Positions 1 to 9,082 are shown, numbered from the stretch's first letter. The stretch: 64,000 nucleotides of DNA from JAPPHA01 sp965242975 (GCA_965242975.1 CBDETS010000007.1:5580001-5644000); one strand, 5' to 3'. Numbers and translations: made by a program. Notes: generated by a model from the sequence alone, not told the origin.

Positions 1-1215
1 GACGCAAAAGGAGAAATCGCCAGGGGCATCGAGGTCGTCGAGTTCGCCTGCGGTATCCCTCAACTGCTCAAGGGAGAGTACTCCGAGTCTGTGGCTGCCG
101 ACGTTGACAGCTTTTCAGTACGTCAACCGGTTGGCGTTGTCGCGGGAATCACTCCATTCAATTTTCCGGCAATGGTACCACTGTGGATGTACCCTGTTGC
201 CATTTCCTGTGGTAACACTTTCGTGCTGAAGCCCTCCGAAAAAGACCCAACGGTGGTGTTGCGTATAGCCGAGTTGCTCGCTGAAGCGGGCCTCCCCGAA
301 GGCGTGTTCAACGTCGTAAATGGCGATAAAGAAGCAGTGGATGCTTTGCTGGACAATCCCAAGGTTGAGGCAGTGAGCTTCGTAGGTTCGACGCCAATTG
401 GCCAGTACATCTATTCGCGGGGCACTTCGAACGGAAAGCGTGTTCAAGCCCTGTGCGGGGCAAAGAACCATCTCGTCGTTATGCCCGATGCGGACATGGA
501 TCAAGTGACAGATGCGCTGGTCGGGTCGGCATACGGGTCGGCTGGCGAACGTTGCATGGCTGTGTCGGTAGCAGTTCCGGTCGGTGAGATTACGGCTGAC
601 CGCCTGGTTGAAGCGTTGGAACCACGTGTCCGAGCCCTCAAGGTGGCACCTTATACCGATCCTGCGTCGGAACTCGGTCCGGTGATTTCAAGTCAGAGCT
701 TTGACAAGATTCATAGGCTTATCAGCCAGGGACTGGAGCAGGGCGCAAAATTGGTTGTCGATGGGCGCGACATCTCGCTTCAGGGGTATGAGAAGGGATA
801 TTTCATTGGCGGATGCTTGTTCGACAATGTCTCAACCGACATGTCGATTTACAAGGAAGAGATCTTTGGGCCGGTCTTGTCAGTCGTGCGCGCCGGTGGA
901 TACGAAGAGGCCATCCAGATGATAAACGACCATGAATACGGAAACGGAACAGCTATCTTTACCCGCGACGGCGATGCTGCACGAGATTTTTGGGCGCGTG
1001 TGCGTATTGGTATGGTTGGTGTAAATGTGCCGATACCGGTTCCTGTCGCGTATCACTCTTTCGGCGGATGGAAGAGGTCCCTGTTTGGCGATCATCACAT
1101 TCATGGGATGGAAGGGGTCCGGTTCTACACTCGGTTGAAGACCATGACGTCGCGGTGGCCTTCGGGCATCCGTGCTGGAGCGGAATTCAATTTTACTGGC
1201 GGAAAGGACGTTTAA
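1..1215 (+). CDS. mmsA: Methylmalonate-semialdehyde dehydrogenase (CoA-acylating), 5' end outside window
   Basis: This enzyme oxidatively decarboxylates methylmalonate or malonate semialdehyde to propionyl- or acetyl-CoA in valine, beta-alanine or inositol breakdown. The frame is open from base 1, so about 404 residues are visible and roughly 95 N-terminal residues of a ~500-aa family member lie upstream. Visible aldehyde-dehydrogenase motifs are GITPFNFPAMVP (the NAD-binding region typical of the acylating MmsA/IolA clade), the GSTPIG turn, the catalytic Cys in GSAGERCMAV, and EEIFGPVL near the C-terminus. It stops at TAA 1213-1215. Downstream is only insertion-sequence debris, so operon partners, if any, are upstream of the window. 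The family call is secure; the exact physiological substrate is inferred. Confidence 0.95.
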   Translation, partial: DAKGEIARGIEVVEFACGIPQLLKGEYSESVAADVDSFSVRQPVGVVAGITPFNFPAMVPLWMYPVAISCGNTFVLKPSEKDPTVVLRIAELLAEAGLPEGVFNVVNGDKEAVDALLDNPKVEAVSFVGSTPIGQYIYSRGTSNGKRVQALCGAKNHLVVMPDADMDQVTDALVGSAYGSAGERCMAVSVAVPVGEITADRLVEALEPRVRALKVAPYTDPASELGPVISSQSFDKIHRLISQGLEQGAKLVVDGRDISLQGYEKGYFIGGCLFDNVSTDMSIYKEEIFGPVLSVVRAGGYEEAIQMINDHEYGNGTAIFTRDGDAARDFWARVRIGMVGVNVPIPVPVAYHSFGGWKRSLFGDHHIHGMEGVRFYTRLKTMTSRWPSGIRAGAEFNFTGGKDV

Positions 1216-1249
1216 TCGGATCCAGTGGTCTGGTTCTTTTTCACGATGC

Positions 1250-1622
1250 TGATTCCTGGAGCTTTCTGGGCCCTTTTCCCACGCCTCCACGAGAAATTCG
1301 GCGTCTTGCTCCGCCGGAACACGCGGGCGTCGCTGACGGTCTGGTGCTCGCTGTAATCCGTCACCGCCGTATGGCCGCCCACGTATCCAGGCGCACGGAT
1401 GTCACGGAACAGCCGACGGTCGGAGAATCACGGACAGGCGCGGGTCTTCTCCGCCAGAGATACCCCTCATAGGGCGCCGGTAGCCGCGGCCGCGGCTCAC
1501 GCGGCCCCGGTTCAGGTATTTTCGGACTGTTTTGCGGTCCAGACCCGTCCGGCGGGCGATTTCCTAGCCGACAGGCCCTGTCGTCTCAAGCCATGGATCA
1601 CCGCGGTCCTCCTCAGTTCCAT
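1250..1622 (-). pseudogene. Decayed IS21-family istA fragment
   Basis: Reading the minus strand from about 1622 gives MELRRTAVIHGLRRQGLS. After a one-base frame change it continues EIARRTGLDRKTVRKYL, the N-terminal helix-turn-helix of IS21-type IstA transposases. Further on, after more frame changes and stops, comes FRDIRAPGYVGGHTAVTDY, which matches the next conserved block of the family. The DDE catalytic core and istB are absent. This is a 5' remnant of an IS21-like element with several frameshifts and cannot encode a functional transposase. Confidence 0.8.
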
Positions 1623-1720
1623 CACCCGATCGATTCTTCCCGGGACTGCGCATCGGGTGGGATAGTGGCCGAAATTTGTTTCAGGGGGCATGCCCCGGCA
1701 CAAACACGTCAGCCGACAAA

Positions 1721-1760
1721 CTGGGGATTTCCACTTCGGCACCTTTTGAGAGATTTCAAC
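1721..1760 (-). repeat. IS21-type end repeats upstream of the istA remnant
   Basis: Two similar 14-mers in the same orientation, CTGGGGATTTCCAC (1721-1734) and TGAGAGATTTCAAC (1747-1760), sit just upstream of the istA remnant. Multiple short terminal repeats (transposase-binding sites) are typical of IS21-family ends, so this probably marks the istA-proximal end. No matching far end was found. Confidence 0.5.
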
Positions 1761-1772
1761 CGGTACTGACAC

Positions 1773-2148
1773 ACGATATCGATGAAGTTCCCCATCTGGA
1801 CCAAGCCATGACCGTCGTGGCGGCGTCGATGCCAGGAGCGACGCGCTTCAGACCGGCGCGACAGAGCTCGCAACGGCGAGCAGGAGCCCTAAAAAATTTC
1901 ACCGTCAAGGGCTGCGGCTCAGCGCAGCGCCTTTTTCGAACGTGCTACGCACGATCCGGAAAAGCCTTTAGAAATATTACACGTAACAGTTCTGCTCCTT
2001 GCCTTTCCGGTTCCGCTCCTTTTCAAATACTGCGCGGCTTTCGCAGCGAGCGTGTTAGCGGCTGAATCATACCCCGCCGGAAAATGGCATCCCGAAAACG
2101 AGCGCAAGATTAGCGAATTGGAGATCGTTCAAGATGTCTTGTTTTACG
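1773..2148. other. Gene-free stretch
   Basis: No convincing coding frame, RNA gene or strong terminator was seen. A minus-strand frame around 1800-1890 contains a short CELCRAG-like stretch that may be debris, but nothing could be identified. Confidence 0.4.
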
Positions 2149-3627
2149 CTAAAGATCTTTTCGCAGTATGTTTACGGAATTCGCCAATGCCTCGACGCCA
2201 GGTTGGATTGATGCACTGGCTATTGATGACATACCCAAGCGAAAGTAGAATTTTCCAACTTCATAGTCAGAATAGCATGGGGCGATCTCTTCCACGATGA
2301 CACCGTGACTTTGCGCTTCACAGGCAATTTTCGATGCAGTGAGTTCTTGGCAGCGGTCTCTCAGAACGAAATTTGTTCCTCCAAATTCACTGGTAATCTC
2401 GAATTCAGGCAGGTTTTTTCTTATGGTTGCATTCGCCAACGTCCACCTCTCCACATAGTCTCGATGAAGGCGGCGCAACTGGCTGTCATAGTATCCGAAC
2501 CTCAGGAAAGCTGACGCGGCAAGTTGGGGAACAATTGGCGGATGACGGAGAATCGTGCCTCGCAAGTCACGTGCAGCTTCGATGAATTCGGTTTCGGCTG
2601 CCAGGTAGCCGAGTCTGAGGCCTGGTGATAAGCCCTTTGAAAGGCTGCCCAGATATATGACACGTCCCTTTGCATCGGAGCTTCGAAGTGGAAACGGGGT
2701 GAAGTGACGATAGTCAACGTCACATTCATAGTCATCTTCCACGATGAAGAAATCATATTCCTCGGCGGCTTCAGCTAGCTGCCTTCTACGCTGTTCGGAC
2801 ATTGTAACGGTTGTCGGGAACTGTCGATTTGGTGTTGCGAAAACAAGAGTGGATCCGCGAAGTCGCTCGTCGACGATCATCCCTTCGTCATCTACAGGCT
2901 GAAATCGAACCTCTCCAAAGCTTGCGTGCAAGATCTTCCGTGCATCAGGGTAGCCGGGGTCCTCAATTGTGGCTGCACGATTGCGTCCGCCAAGCAATTG
3001 GCTTGTGATGTACAGACCGTTTTGGCTCCCAAGTGTAACCAAGACAGAGTTCTTGGTTTCGAATACTCCTCTCCGCGGCAAGATGCGCCTGCAAATTTGT
3101 TCAATCAACTCGAGGCTGTCTGAATAGTGATCATCAGCCGACCAGACCTTTAAGTCTCTTCGGTTCATGGCAAGACGTGAACATTCTCTCCACTGCGCTA
3201 CCGGAAACTGGTCTTCATCAATTTGATTGCACACGAAAGGGTACTTGAAATCGTACCAATTGTCCGGTCTCACAATTGTGCTGAGGTCTTCAGATCTCCG
3301 TCGCCAGTTCAGCCGGTCCCACCCAAGTGATTTTTGATAGCGGGGCACTTTGCCGGCAGCAGCCGTTTTTTCAGCCTGGCCGTTACATCCGCTGACGAAG
3401 AATCCTGATCTGGCCTTCGAGTATATGAAGTTTTGTTCCTCCAATATCGCATATGCCGCGAGAACTGTGTTTATTGATACTTCCAGTGTTTGCGAAAACG
3501 AGCGGCACGATGGCAATCTGGTATCTGTCTGGAGCACGCCGTCAAAGATGAGCCGTGAAATCCCTGCCACGATCTGATCTCTGAGGCCCGTCTTCCCAGA
3601 CCTGTCAATGTCAATCCGGAACTGCAT
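2149..3627 (-). CDS. MocR/PdxR-type transcriptional regulator (GntR wHTH fused to aminotransferase fold)
   Basis: A 492-aa protein with two parts. Residues 1-80 form a GntR-type winged helix (RLPSCRSFSQTLEVSINTV and a following wing). Residues about 120-490 have the fold of class I PLP-dependent aminotransferases, with TPNRQFPTTVTMS, IVEDDYECDVDYR and the Schiff-base lysine in GSLSKGLSPGLRLGY near residue 329. MocR regulators use PLP or an amino compound as effector and usually control a neighbouring or divergent gene for amino-compound metabolism. The nearest candidate target is the dioxygenase-like gene immediately upstream on the same strand. Length is normal for the family and the frame is intact. 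Confidence 0.9.
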   Translation of the reverse strand: MQFRIDIDRSGKTGLRDQIVAGISRLIFDGVLQTDTRLPSCRSFSQTLEVSINTVLAAYAILEEQNFIYSKARSGFFVSGCNGQAEKTAAAGKVPRYQKSLGWDRLNWRRRSEDLSTIVRPDNWYDFKYPFVCNQIDEDQFPVAQWRECSRLAMNRRDLKVWSADDHYSDSLELIEQICRRILPRRGVFETKNSVLVTLGSQNGLYITSQLLGGRNRAATIEDPGYPDARKILHASFGEVRFQPVDDEGMIVDERLRGSTLVFATPNRQFPTTVTMSEQRRRQLAEAAEEYDFFIVEDDYECDVDYRHFTPFPLRSSDAKGRVIYLGSLSKGLSPGLRLGYLAAETEFIEAARDLRGTILRHPPIVPQLAASAFLRFGYYDSQLRRLHRDYVERWTLANATIRKNLPEFEITSEFGGTNFVLRDRCQELTASKIACEAQSHGVIVEEIAPCYSDYEVGKFYFRLGMSSIASASIQPGVEALANSVNILRKDL

Positions 3628-3720
3628 TTTTTTCCGTTTGATGAGAAAGATGTTACCGCGTTGAGTCCCTTCTGGTTTCTTCGCCGACTCTTGCGAGAGT
3701 AAACGAACGGAAAAGTCCTG

Positions 3721-4719
3721 TCAGCATACGGCTGCGTTGTTCCACCACGTGTCTTCGAACAAGCGCCCGTTAAAGTGTCCCGATACGATTCTGTTGCGAG
3801 CCTCGTCCCAGGATTCCGCCCATGCGCAGTGGTCCGTTTGCCCTGTTTGCGGATTCGCCCTGCTTCGAGTTGCAAAGCCCGGGAATGCTGGCCGCCCGGT
3901 TGGCTGACCAATTGGGTGATACCTAAGATCAATGCTCCATCTGAGCCCATCCGGCAGACTTGGTAAAGCCCGATGGACATTCATCTCGTGGAAAAAAACA
4001 GCACCACCTTTCTTTACCGGGAGCGGTTTTGAACACCGGTCTTGAACGATGCTGTCGGGAACTTGTGGTTCGGATGCAATGGCTGGCTTGGAACAGTGCA
4101 CTTTCGGTCCCTTGCGATGTGATCCCGGAATGGAAGTCAAGCAGCCGATTTCAACTGTTGCTTCCGTAATCGCAAGCCAGACGGTTATCTGTTCGGTGTC
4201 GTCTGCTTCCGTAAACAGTGCCAATATGTCCTGAAGCCACGTAATGGCGCCTACATTTGAGTGATCAGCGAGTTGGCCACCAAGCGTACGAGCTGGCGGC
4301 TTCATCCTCATCTGTTGCACTGGGCTTGAATAGATTTTCCCACCGGTGATCGCCTCCACAACGTCCAGTATTTTTGGGTGACGCATCAGGTCAAAAACAG
4401 CCGGGCTCGCGTGCATGCAGATAGCGTCAATGTCTTCGTTCAGCTGTGGAAGCGAAATGTCAAAAGATCGATGCGAATCGGGGAACTCGGAAACAATTTG
4501 AGAATAACATTGTCCGAAGGGCAAGGAGTCACAGGTATCGTGGATTTTGCGATTCCGATGCAGCAACTGGGCGATTCGTTCCAGCAATTCAGCATATTCA
4601 ATTTCGATGGGTTCCAGGTCTTCCGCCGGAACGAGCCGGTCGATTGCGATGAACCCGTTCTCTTGGAATGAGGCAAGTAGCCCATGCGTGAATGGTTCCA
4701 CGCTATCGGAAATACTCAT
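3721..4719 (-). CDS. Phytanoyl-CoA dioxygenase (PhyH) family protein with an altered iron-ligand motif
   Basis: A 332-aa member of the Fe(II)/2-oxoglutarate PhyH superfamily, recognised by DDTEQITVWLAITEAT followed by GCLTSIPGSHRKG and a distal FFHEMNVHRALPS block with the second metal histidine. In this clade the HxD iron-binding motif normally reads WHQD. Here it reads TWLQDI, so the first histidine is leucine (codon CTT; histidine would need CAT). If real, the metal site is incomplete and the protein may be inactive or non-enzymatic. ATG 4719 was chosen because it begins the conserved region; a TTG at 4755 would add 12 residues. It overlaps the end of a 41-codon ORF (4703-4828) with a better ribosome-binding site, suggesting translational coupling. 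Substrate unknown. Confidence 0.8.
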   Translation of the reverse strand: MSISDSVEPFTHGLLASFQENGFIAIDRLVPAEDLEPIEIEYAELLERIAQLLHRNRKIHDTCDSLPFGQCYSQIVSEFPDSHRSFDISLPQLNEDIDAICMHASPAVFDLMRHPKILDVVEAITGGKIYSSPVQQMRMKPPARTLGGQLADHSNVGAITWLQDILALFTEADDTEQITVWLAITEATVEIGCLTSIPGSHRKGPKVHCSKPAIASEPQVPDSIVQDRCSKPLPVKKGGAVFFHEMNVHRALPSLPDGLRWSIDLRYHPIGQPTGRPAFPGFATRSRANPQTGQTDHCAWAESWDEARNRIVSGHFNGRLFEDTWWNNAAVC

Positions 4720-4828
4720 GATAAAGCCGTAGGCATTTATCGATATCCTCTTCAATTCGAAATAACGACTTCGGCGCCTTTGTCAACGCCGGTTCAAATT
4801 GCAAATTGTCGAGCTCAACATTTTTCAT
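4703..4828 (-). CDS. Small 41-aa ORF overlapping the PhyH-family start
   Basis: ATG at 4828 follows AAAGGGAAAGGT, a strong purine-rich ribosome-binding site. It opens a 41-codon frame (MKNVELDNLQFEPALTKAPK...YHEYFR) ending at TAG 4703, which overlaps the dioxygenase start at 4719 by 17 bases in another frame. The peptide is acidic and soluble-looking, with no signal peptide or known domain. The PhyH-like gene itself lacks a good ribosome-binding site, so this ORF could serve as a coupled leader. It could also be a relic of a longer N-terminus. Function unknown. Confidence 0.45.
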   Translation of the reverse strand: MKNVELDNLQFEPALTKAPKSLFRIEEDIDKCLRLYHEYFR

Positions 4829-4886
4829 ACCTTTCCCTTTTAACGTATCGGGCTTTCGCTTTTTCCTGGAAGTCAATTCGGTTATC

Positions 4887-4961
4887 GTTTCAAACTGTGT
4901 GAAACGCAATCTTGACACGTAGATAAATATTTTATATTACAATAAGATAATCATTTCACAC
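4887..4961 (+). promoter_or_regulatory. Promoter and putative operator of the Fic gene
   Basis: TTGACA (4912-4917), a 17-base spacer and TATTAC (4935-4940) form a near-consensus sigma70 promoter pointing to the Fic gene at 4979. It is bracketed by the octamer TTTCACAC: inverted upstream as GTGTGAAA (4897-4904, itself part of the palindrome GTTTCA-N7-TGAAAC, 4887-4905) and direct downstream (4954-4961). The layout suits autoregulation by the winged helix of the Fic protein; that regulator assignment is inference. Confidence 0.6.
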
Positions 4962-4978
4962 TTGGATACAATCGTTTC

Positions 4979-6298
4979 ATGGCGCTGTCCGAAAACGACA
5001 TTCTCGACTACATCGCCGCCCATCCGGGCGCGCGCCGCGAAGAAATAAGGCGGCATACCGCGCCGGATGCCAGCAACCCGACGATATGGCGTACTCTCAA
5101 ACGGCTGGTTGGCGAGAACAAGCTGGAGGTCGCCGGCAAGGGCCGAGCTACCGGCTACAGCTTGGCTGGCGCTGCCGTCGTCCGCGCACATCTCGCCACA
5201 CCCTATAACCGACGTAAGCCGGCAAGCTACAACAAGGCCTTCATCGATCGCTACGTACCGAACAGGAGCTTCTACCTCGGTACCGGCGACAGGCAGCACC
5301 TTCGCAATGCCGGCACGCCCGTCATGCCATCCCTGCCGGCGGGCACGTATGCCCTGCGCGTCCTTGAGCGACTTCTTGTCGATCTGTCCTGGGCATCATC
5401 GCGCATGGAAGGCAACACCTATTCAATCCTCGAGACCGAGCGACTCATCCAGTTCGGCGAAGAGGCCTCCGGAAAGGATCGCAAGGAAGCGATCATGATC
5501 CTCAACCACAAGGAGGCCATCCAATACGTCGTGGACAACCTTGAGGCCATCACGATCAGCCGAACCGACCTTTCCAACATTCATGCGTTGCTTGCGGACG
5601 GCCTTCTCGCCGACCCCGCCATGACCGGCCGGCTGCGCCGCATGCCCGTCGGCATCACCCACTCAAGCTACAGGCCGCTCGGCGACCAGTTCGAAATCGA
5701 AGAAGAGTTCAGCATCCTCATCGAAAAGGCGGCTGCCATAACCGACCCGTTCGAGCAGTCCTTTTTCCTGCTTGCTCACATCCCCTACCTGCAGTCCTTC
5801 GATGACGTCAACAAGAGAACTTCCAGGGTCGCGTCCAACATCCCGCTCCTCAAGGCCCAACTTGCCCCGATGTCGTTCCTGACCATGGATGACGGCGACT
5901 ACATAGATGGTCTGATCGGGATATACGAACTGAACAACGTTGCCCTGCTGCGAGATGCATTCATGGATGCCTACACAGCCTCGGCAGAAAACTATCGCGT
6001 GCTGCGGGCCGAGTTGGAAATGCCCGAAAAGGCTGCCCTCGTCTACCGTGACTTTGCGCGCCAGGCGGTTCGACGCTGCGTCCTGGACCGGAGAGCATTC
6101 GATCCTGCGCTTGTCACGGCAATGACCGCCGAGGCCGGTATTCCCGAGGAGGATTGCGCGCAGGTAGTGAGATACGTAGGGCGGCAAATTCACGGGCTGC
6201 ACGAAGGCAATGCCATACGTTTCGGGCTCCGGCCAGCCGATCTTGAGACCATGGTGGTACGTACTGCCGGATTGTCAGAGGCGAGGGGACGGCGGTAG
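4979..6298 (+). CDS. Fic-domain protein with N-terminal winged helix and non-canonical active-site motif
   Basis: A 439-aa protein. Residues 1-65 look like a winged-helix DNA-binding domain (DILDYIAAHPGARREEI, then a wing around GKGRATGYSL). The middle contains the inhibitory-helix motif SxxxEG (SSRMEGN, near residue 143), characteristic of Fic proteins that carry their own inhibitory helix. The Fic loop reads LQSFDDVNKRTSR, where canonical AMP-transferases have HPFxDGNGRxxR: the catalytic His is Gln and one Gly is Lys, while Phe, Asp, Asn and both Arg remain. This fits a widespread subfamily of HTH-Fic proteins that may be non-AMPylating or use another chemistry. It is monocistronic with its own promoter. 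It may act mainly as a regulator. Confidence 0.85.
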   Translation: MALSENDILDYIAAHPGARREEIRRHTAPDASNPTIWRTLKRLVGENKLEVAGKGRATGYSLAGAAVVRAHLATPYNRRKPASYNKAFIDRYVPNRSFYLGTGDRQHLRNAGTPVMPSLPAGTYALRVLERLLVDLSWASSRMEGNTYSILETERLIQFGEEASGKDRKEAIMILNHKEAIQYVVDNLEAITISRTDLSNIHALLADGLLADPAMTGRLRRMPVGITHSSYRPLGDQFEIEEEFSILIEKAAAITDPFEQSFFLLAHIPYLQSFDDVNKRTSRVASNIPLLKAQLAPMSFLTMDDGDYIDGLIGIYELNNVALLRDAFMDAYTASAENYRVLRAELEMPEKAALVYRDFARQAVRRCVLDRRAFDPALVTAMTAEAGIPEEDCAQVVRYVGRQIHGLHEGNAIRFGLRPADLETMVVRTAGLSEARGRR

Positions 6299-6785
6299 GA
6301 ATCACGATGGTCCGGTTTCGGGTTCGAGGGACCGCAAGACGCCGGTGAGGCAGCGCGGCAAGTGCGTCGATATGGGCACCGGTTGGCGAGTTTCGCGGAC
6401 GCGTCAAACGGACAAGTCGGGTAGGCAGGTGACAAGCCCCCGGTTGTCCGCAGTGCCTGCGGGGAACAGTCCTGCATGAAGAGGGCACAGGCACAGGAGA
6501 TCAGGCAGGACGTGCAGGAAACAGGCAATGCAAATGTGCAGCACGCCTTCCACGGCCATCAGAAGTTGGCATTCCACCGCGGACAGGTCCTGGAAGGAGT
6601 ACGGCTCCGCGCGACGAGAAATCGCGGCTTCTGGCACGAATTCCAGGCGGAGTTGGTAAGGGAATGGGAAGTCGGCGGACCTGGAGGAACTGTTGCACCC
6701 GCCGAGAACTGCGAATCACGTCAATAACTTGGGTGATGCAGCAGGGCATGGACCGGTGTTGCGTGACCAGTGTTCTTGCTGCCCC
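6299..6785. other. Gene-free stretch between convergent genes
   Basis: Lies between the stops of the Fic gene and the convergent ABC ATPase gene. Short frames exist on both strands but none resembles a known protein or has a convincing ribosome-binding site, and no clear intrinsic terminator was seen. Confidence 0.4.
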
Positions 6786-7862
6786 TCAGTGTGAAGCTGG
6801 GCTGATATCGCCCCCGGACTCTGCGTCAAACACGATGACCTGATTGTTGCGAACCTGCAGGTACAGGATGCTGCCCGCGGAGTACGGCCTGTTGCCAGAG
6901 CCGAGCACCCGAATCTCGTTTTCCATGATTTTGCAAAACAGTACCTTTTGGTTTCCCATGTCCTCGATGTGTTCAAGCGTGACAGGAAGTCCGTTCTCGG
7001 CGACAACCAGGTTTTCTGGTCTGATTGCCACGTCAATCTGCTTGCCACCAAAGTTGCCTGGAACGAGTCCGCGTACAGGCAGTTTCAGGCCAAAACCTGT
7101 GATCGCCGTGGCACCGTCAGTTTGGACCGTTGCATTGAAGATGTTTATCGCCGGCATGCCGATGAAGTCGGCGACAAACCTTGACCGTGGCGTGTGGTAG
7201 ATGTCGTGGGGTGATCCGACTTGGGCGATTCTTCCCTGATTGACGACGACGATCTTGTCCGCGAGTGTCATCGCCTCCACTTGGTCATGGGTTACGAAAA
7301 TACTCGTCGCGCCGATCCGGTCGTGAAGTCTGCGAAGCTCGCTCCGCATCGCCGTTCGGAGCTTCGCATCAAGGTTGGATAGCGGCTCATCGAACAAGAA
7401 TACCCTTGGTTCACGCGCGATTGCCCGCGCGATTGCGACGCGTTGCCTCTGTCCTCCCGACAGGAGGCCGGGTTTGCGGTCCAGCAGTTGGTCTATCTGG
7501 AGCATCTTCGACACCTCATAGACCCTGGACTGTCGCTCCCTTTTTGGCATGCCCGCCACCCGTAAGCCGTAGGATATGTTCCCGGACACGGTGAGATGGG
7601 GATAGAGCGCATAGTTCTGAAAGACCATCGCGCAACCCCTGTCTTTTGGGAGCATGGTGTCGACCCGTCGTCCCGCAATGTAAATTTCTCCCGCTGTTAC
7701 CTGTTCCAGGCCTGCGATCATGCGAAGCAAGGTCGATTTCCCGCATCCCGACGGCCCGAGTACGACGACAAACTCGCCTTCTTCAAACTCCACATGTATT
7801 TCATGGACGACCTCGACCTGGCCGAATCGTTTGCTGACTCCGCGTAGTTCAACAAATGCCAT
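6786..7862 (-). CDS. Sugar-type ABC transporter ATP-binding protein (UgpC/MalK-like)
   Basis: A 358-aa cytoplasmic ATPase that would energise the carbohydrate importer encoded at 9264-12237. It shows Walker A GPSGCGKST (about residues 36-44), the signature LSGGQRQRVAIARA, Walker B VFLFDEP with the D-loop SNLDAKLR, and the switch histidine in FVTHDQVEAMTLADK. The C-terminal third is the TOBE/OB-fold regulatory extension typical of carbohydrate CUT1-class ATPases. It faces the same way as the LacI-family repressor and is separated from the permease operon by that gene. Substrate not predictable from sequence. Confidence 0.93.
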   Translation of the reverse strand: MAFVELRGVSKRFGQVEVVHEIHVEFEEGEFVVVLGPSGCGKSTLLRMIAGLEQVTAGEIYIAGRRVDTMLPKDRGCAMVFQNYALYPHLTVSGNISYGLRVAGMPKRERQSRVYEVSKMLQIDQLLDRKPGLLSGGQRQRVAIARAIAREPRVFLFDEPLSNLDAKLRTAMRSELRRLHDRIGATSIFVTHDQVEAMTLADKIVVVNQGRIAQVGSPHDIYHTPRSRFVADFIGMPAINIFNATVQTDGATAITGFGLKLPVRGLVPGNFGGKQIDVAIRPENLVVAENGLPVTLEHIEDMGNQKVLFCKIMENEIRVLGSGNRPYSAGSILYLQVRNNQVIVFDAESGGDISPASH

Positions 7863-8066
7863 GTTGCTCCCCGAAATGACTGGTGGAGGTCACCATGATT
7901 CTTGCGGATGACACAGATCCAGAAACGCGATCCAGGTTGATCGACAATCGATACGGATCTCCAATTTTGTCGAGTACCGTCCTGTATGCGGCCGCACCAA
8001 CAATCGCCAATTCCTTCCGTCGTCATGTAAACCCGTGGCATCGCGAAATGACACTCTGTCAATCCT

Positions 8067-9053
8067 TTAACGTGTTGTCCCTCGAACGATCAGGGTCACC
8101 GGGATGCGCTTCCGAATTGGTGGGGATTCGGGCTCGGCGACACGGGTCTCAAGAGTCGCCATGATTTCTCTGATGATCTGATCCACAGGATAATCAAGAG
8201 TCGTCAACTGAAAGGTTCGGAGTGCGGCGGCGCGTACATTGTTGAAACCGATGACGGACACGTCCCGAGGGATCCGCAGGCGCAATGCGCGGGCCGCCTC
8301 GATCACACCGAAGGCGAGCCGATCGGTTCCGCAGAAAACCGCGTCGGGCCGGTCGGGGCTGGCCAACAGCCGTGAGGCCGTTTCGTAGATGGCCTCATCG
8401 TCTTGCCTTTGGACGCGAAACGCGCGCGTTTGCATGCCGCGCGCTGTCATGAAATCCCGAAAGCCTTCAAATCGCTCACGATCAGAAAAACTCTCGCTTC
8501 CCAGCCCGAAGTAGGCGGGTTTCCGGCATCCGGTGCGTTCGAAAAGGTCAGCAGCCTGTCGGCCACCGTCAGCATTTGCTGCGACGACGGAATCGACTCC
8601 CTGTTCTTCCAGGTCCCGCCCCACCAGGATAACACGCAGCCCCGCTCGAACGCACACCCGAGAAGCCTCCAGCGGGGTGGTACCGGCAGAGATTATCACG
8701 GCATCCGAACGGTCATCGATCGCCTGGTACACCCCCCCCGAGGTTGCGTCCTGCTTGCTTGCCGGCGCAACGATGAGGCGACGTCCAGTGTCTGCAAGTG
8801 CTTCCGCCAGGCAGTCAAGAAAATGTGAATCGAAGGTGTCGTGCATCCGGCCGGTAACCAGAGTAACGGCATGGGACTGACGGCGCACGAGGCTCTGTGC
8901 CGCGGTCGAGGGTCGGTACCCGAGTTCCTTGGCAACACGCAATATGTTCGTCTTTTTCGATGCGCTTACACTGCCGCCGGAAAGCGCCCGGGAGACGGCG
9001 GAAACCGAGACGCCCGCGCGGTGGGCTACATCCTTGATGGTCGCAGGGTTCAT
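8067..9053 (-). CDS. LacI-family transcriptional repressor
   Basis: Starting at ATG 9053 the protein is 328 aa: an N-terminal LacI helix-turn-helix (MNPATIKDVAHRAGVSVSAV), a hinge helix around GYRPSTAAQSLVRR, then a periplasmic-binding-protein-like effector domain with PDAVFCGTDRLAFGVIEAAR and VSVIGFNNV. The frame extends to a TTG at 9098 but the HTH begins at 9053. It lies between the ATPase gene and the divergent solute-binding-protein operon. Two palindromes of the LacI class, at 9083-9098 and 9214-9229, are its likely operators, giving sugar-responsive repression of the importer and autoregulation. Confidence 0.93.
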   Translation of the reverse strand: MNPATIKDVAHRAGVSVSAVSRALSGGSVSASKKTNILRVAKELGYRPSTAAQSLVRRQSHAVTLVTGRMHDTFDSHFLDCLAEALADTGRRLIVAPASKQDATSGGVYQAIDDRSDAVIISAGTTPLEASRVCVRAGLRVILVGRDLEEQGVDSVVAANADGGRQAADLFERTGCRKPAYFGLGSESFSDRERFEGFRDFMTARGMQTRAFRVQRQDDEAIYETASRLLASPDRPDAVFCGTDRLAFGVIEAARALRLRIPRDVSVIGFNNVRAAALRTFQLTTLDYPVDQIIREIMATLETRVAEPESPPIRKRIPVTLIVRGTTR

Positions 9054-9082
9054 GAGGACCTTATAGTTTCTGACAGTATGAT

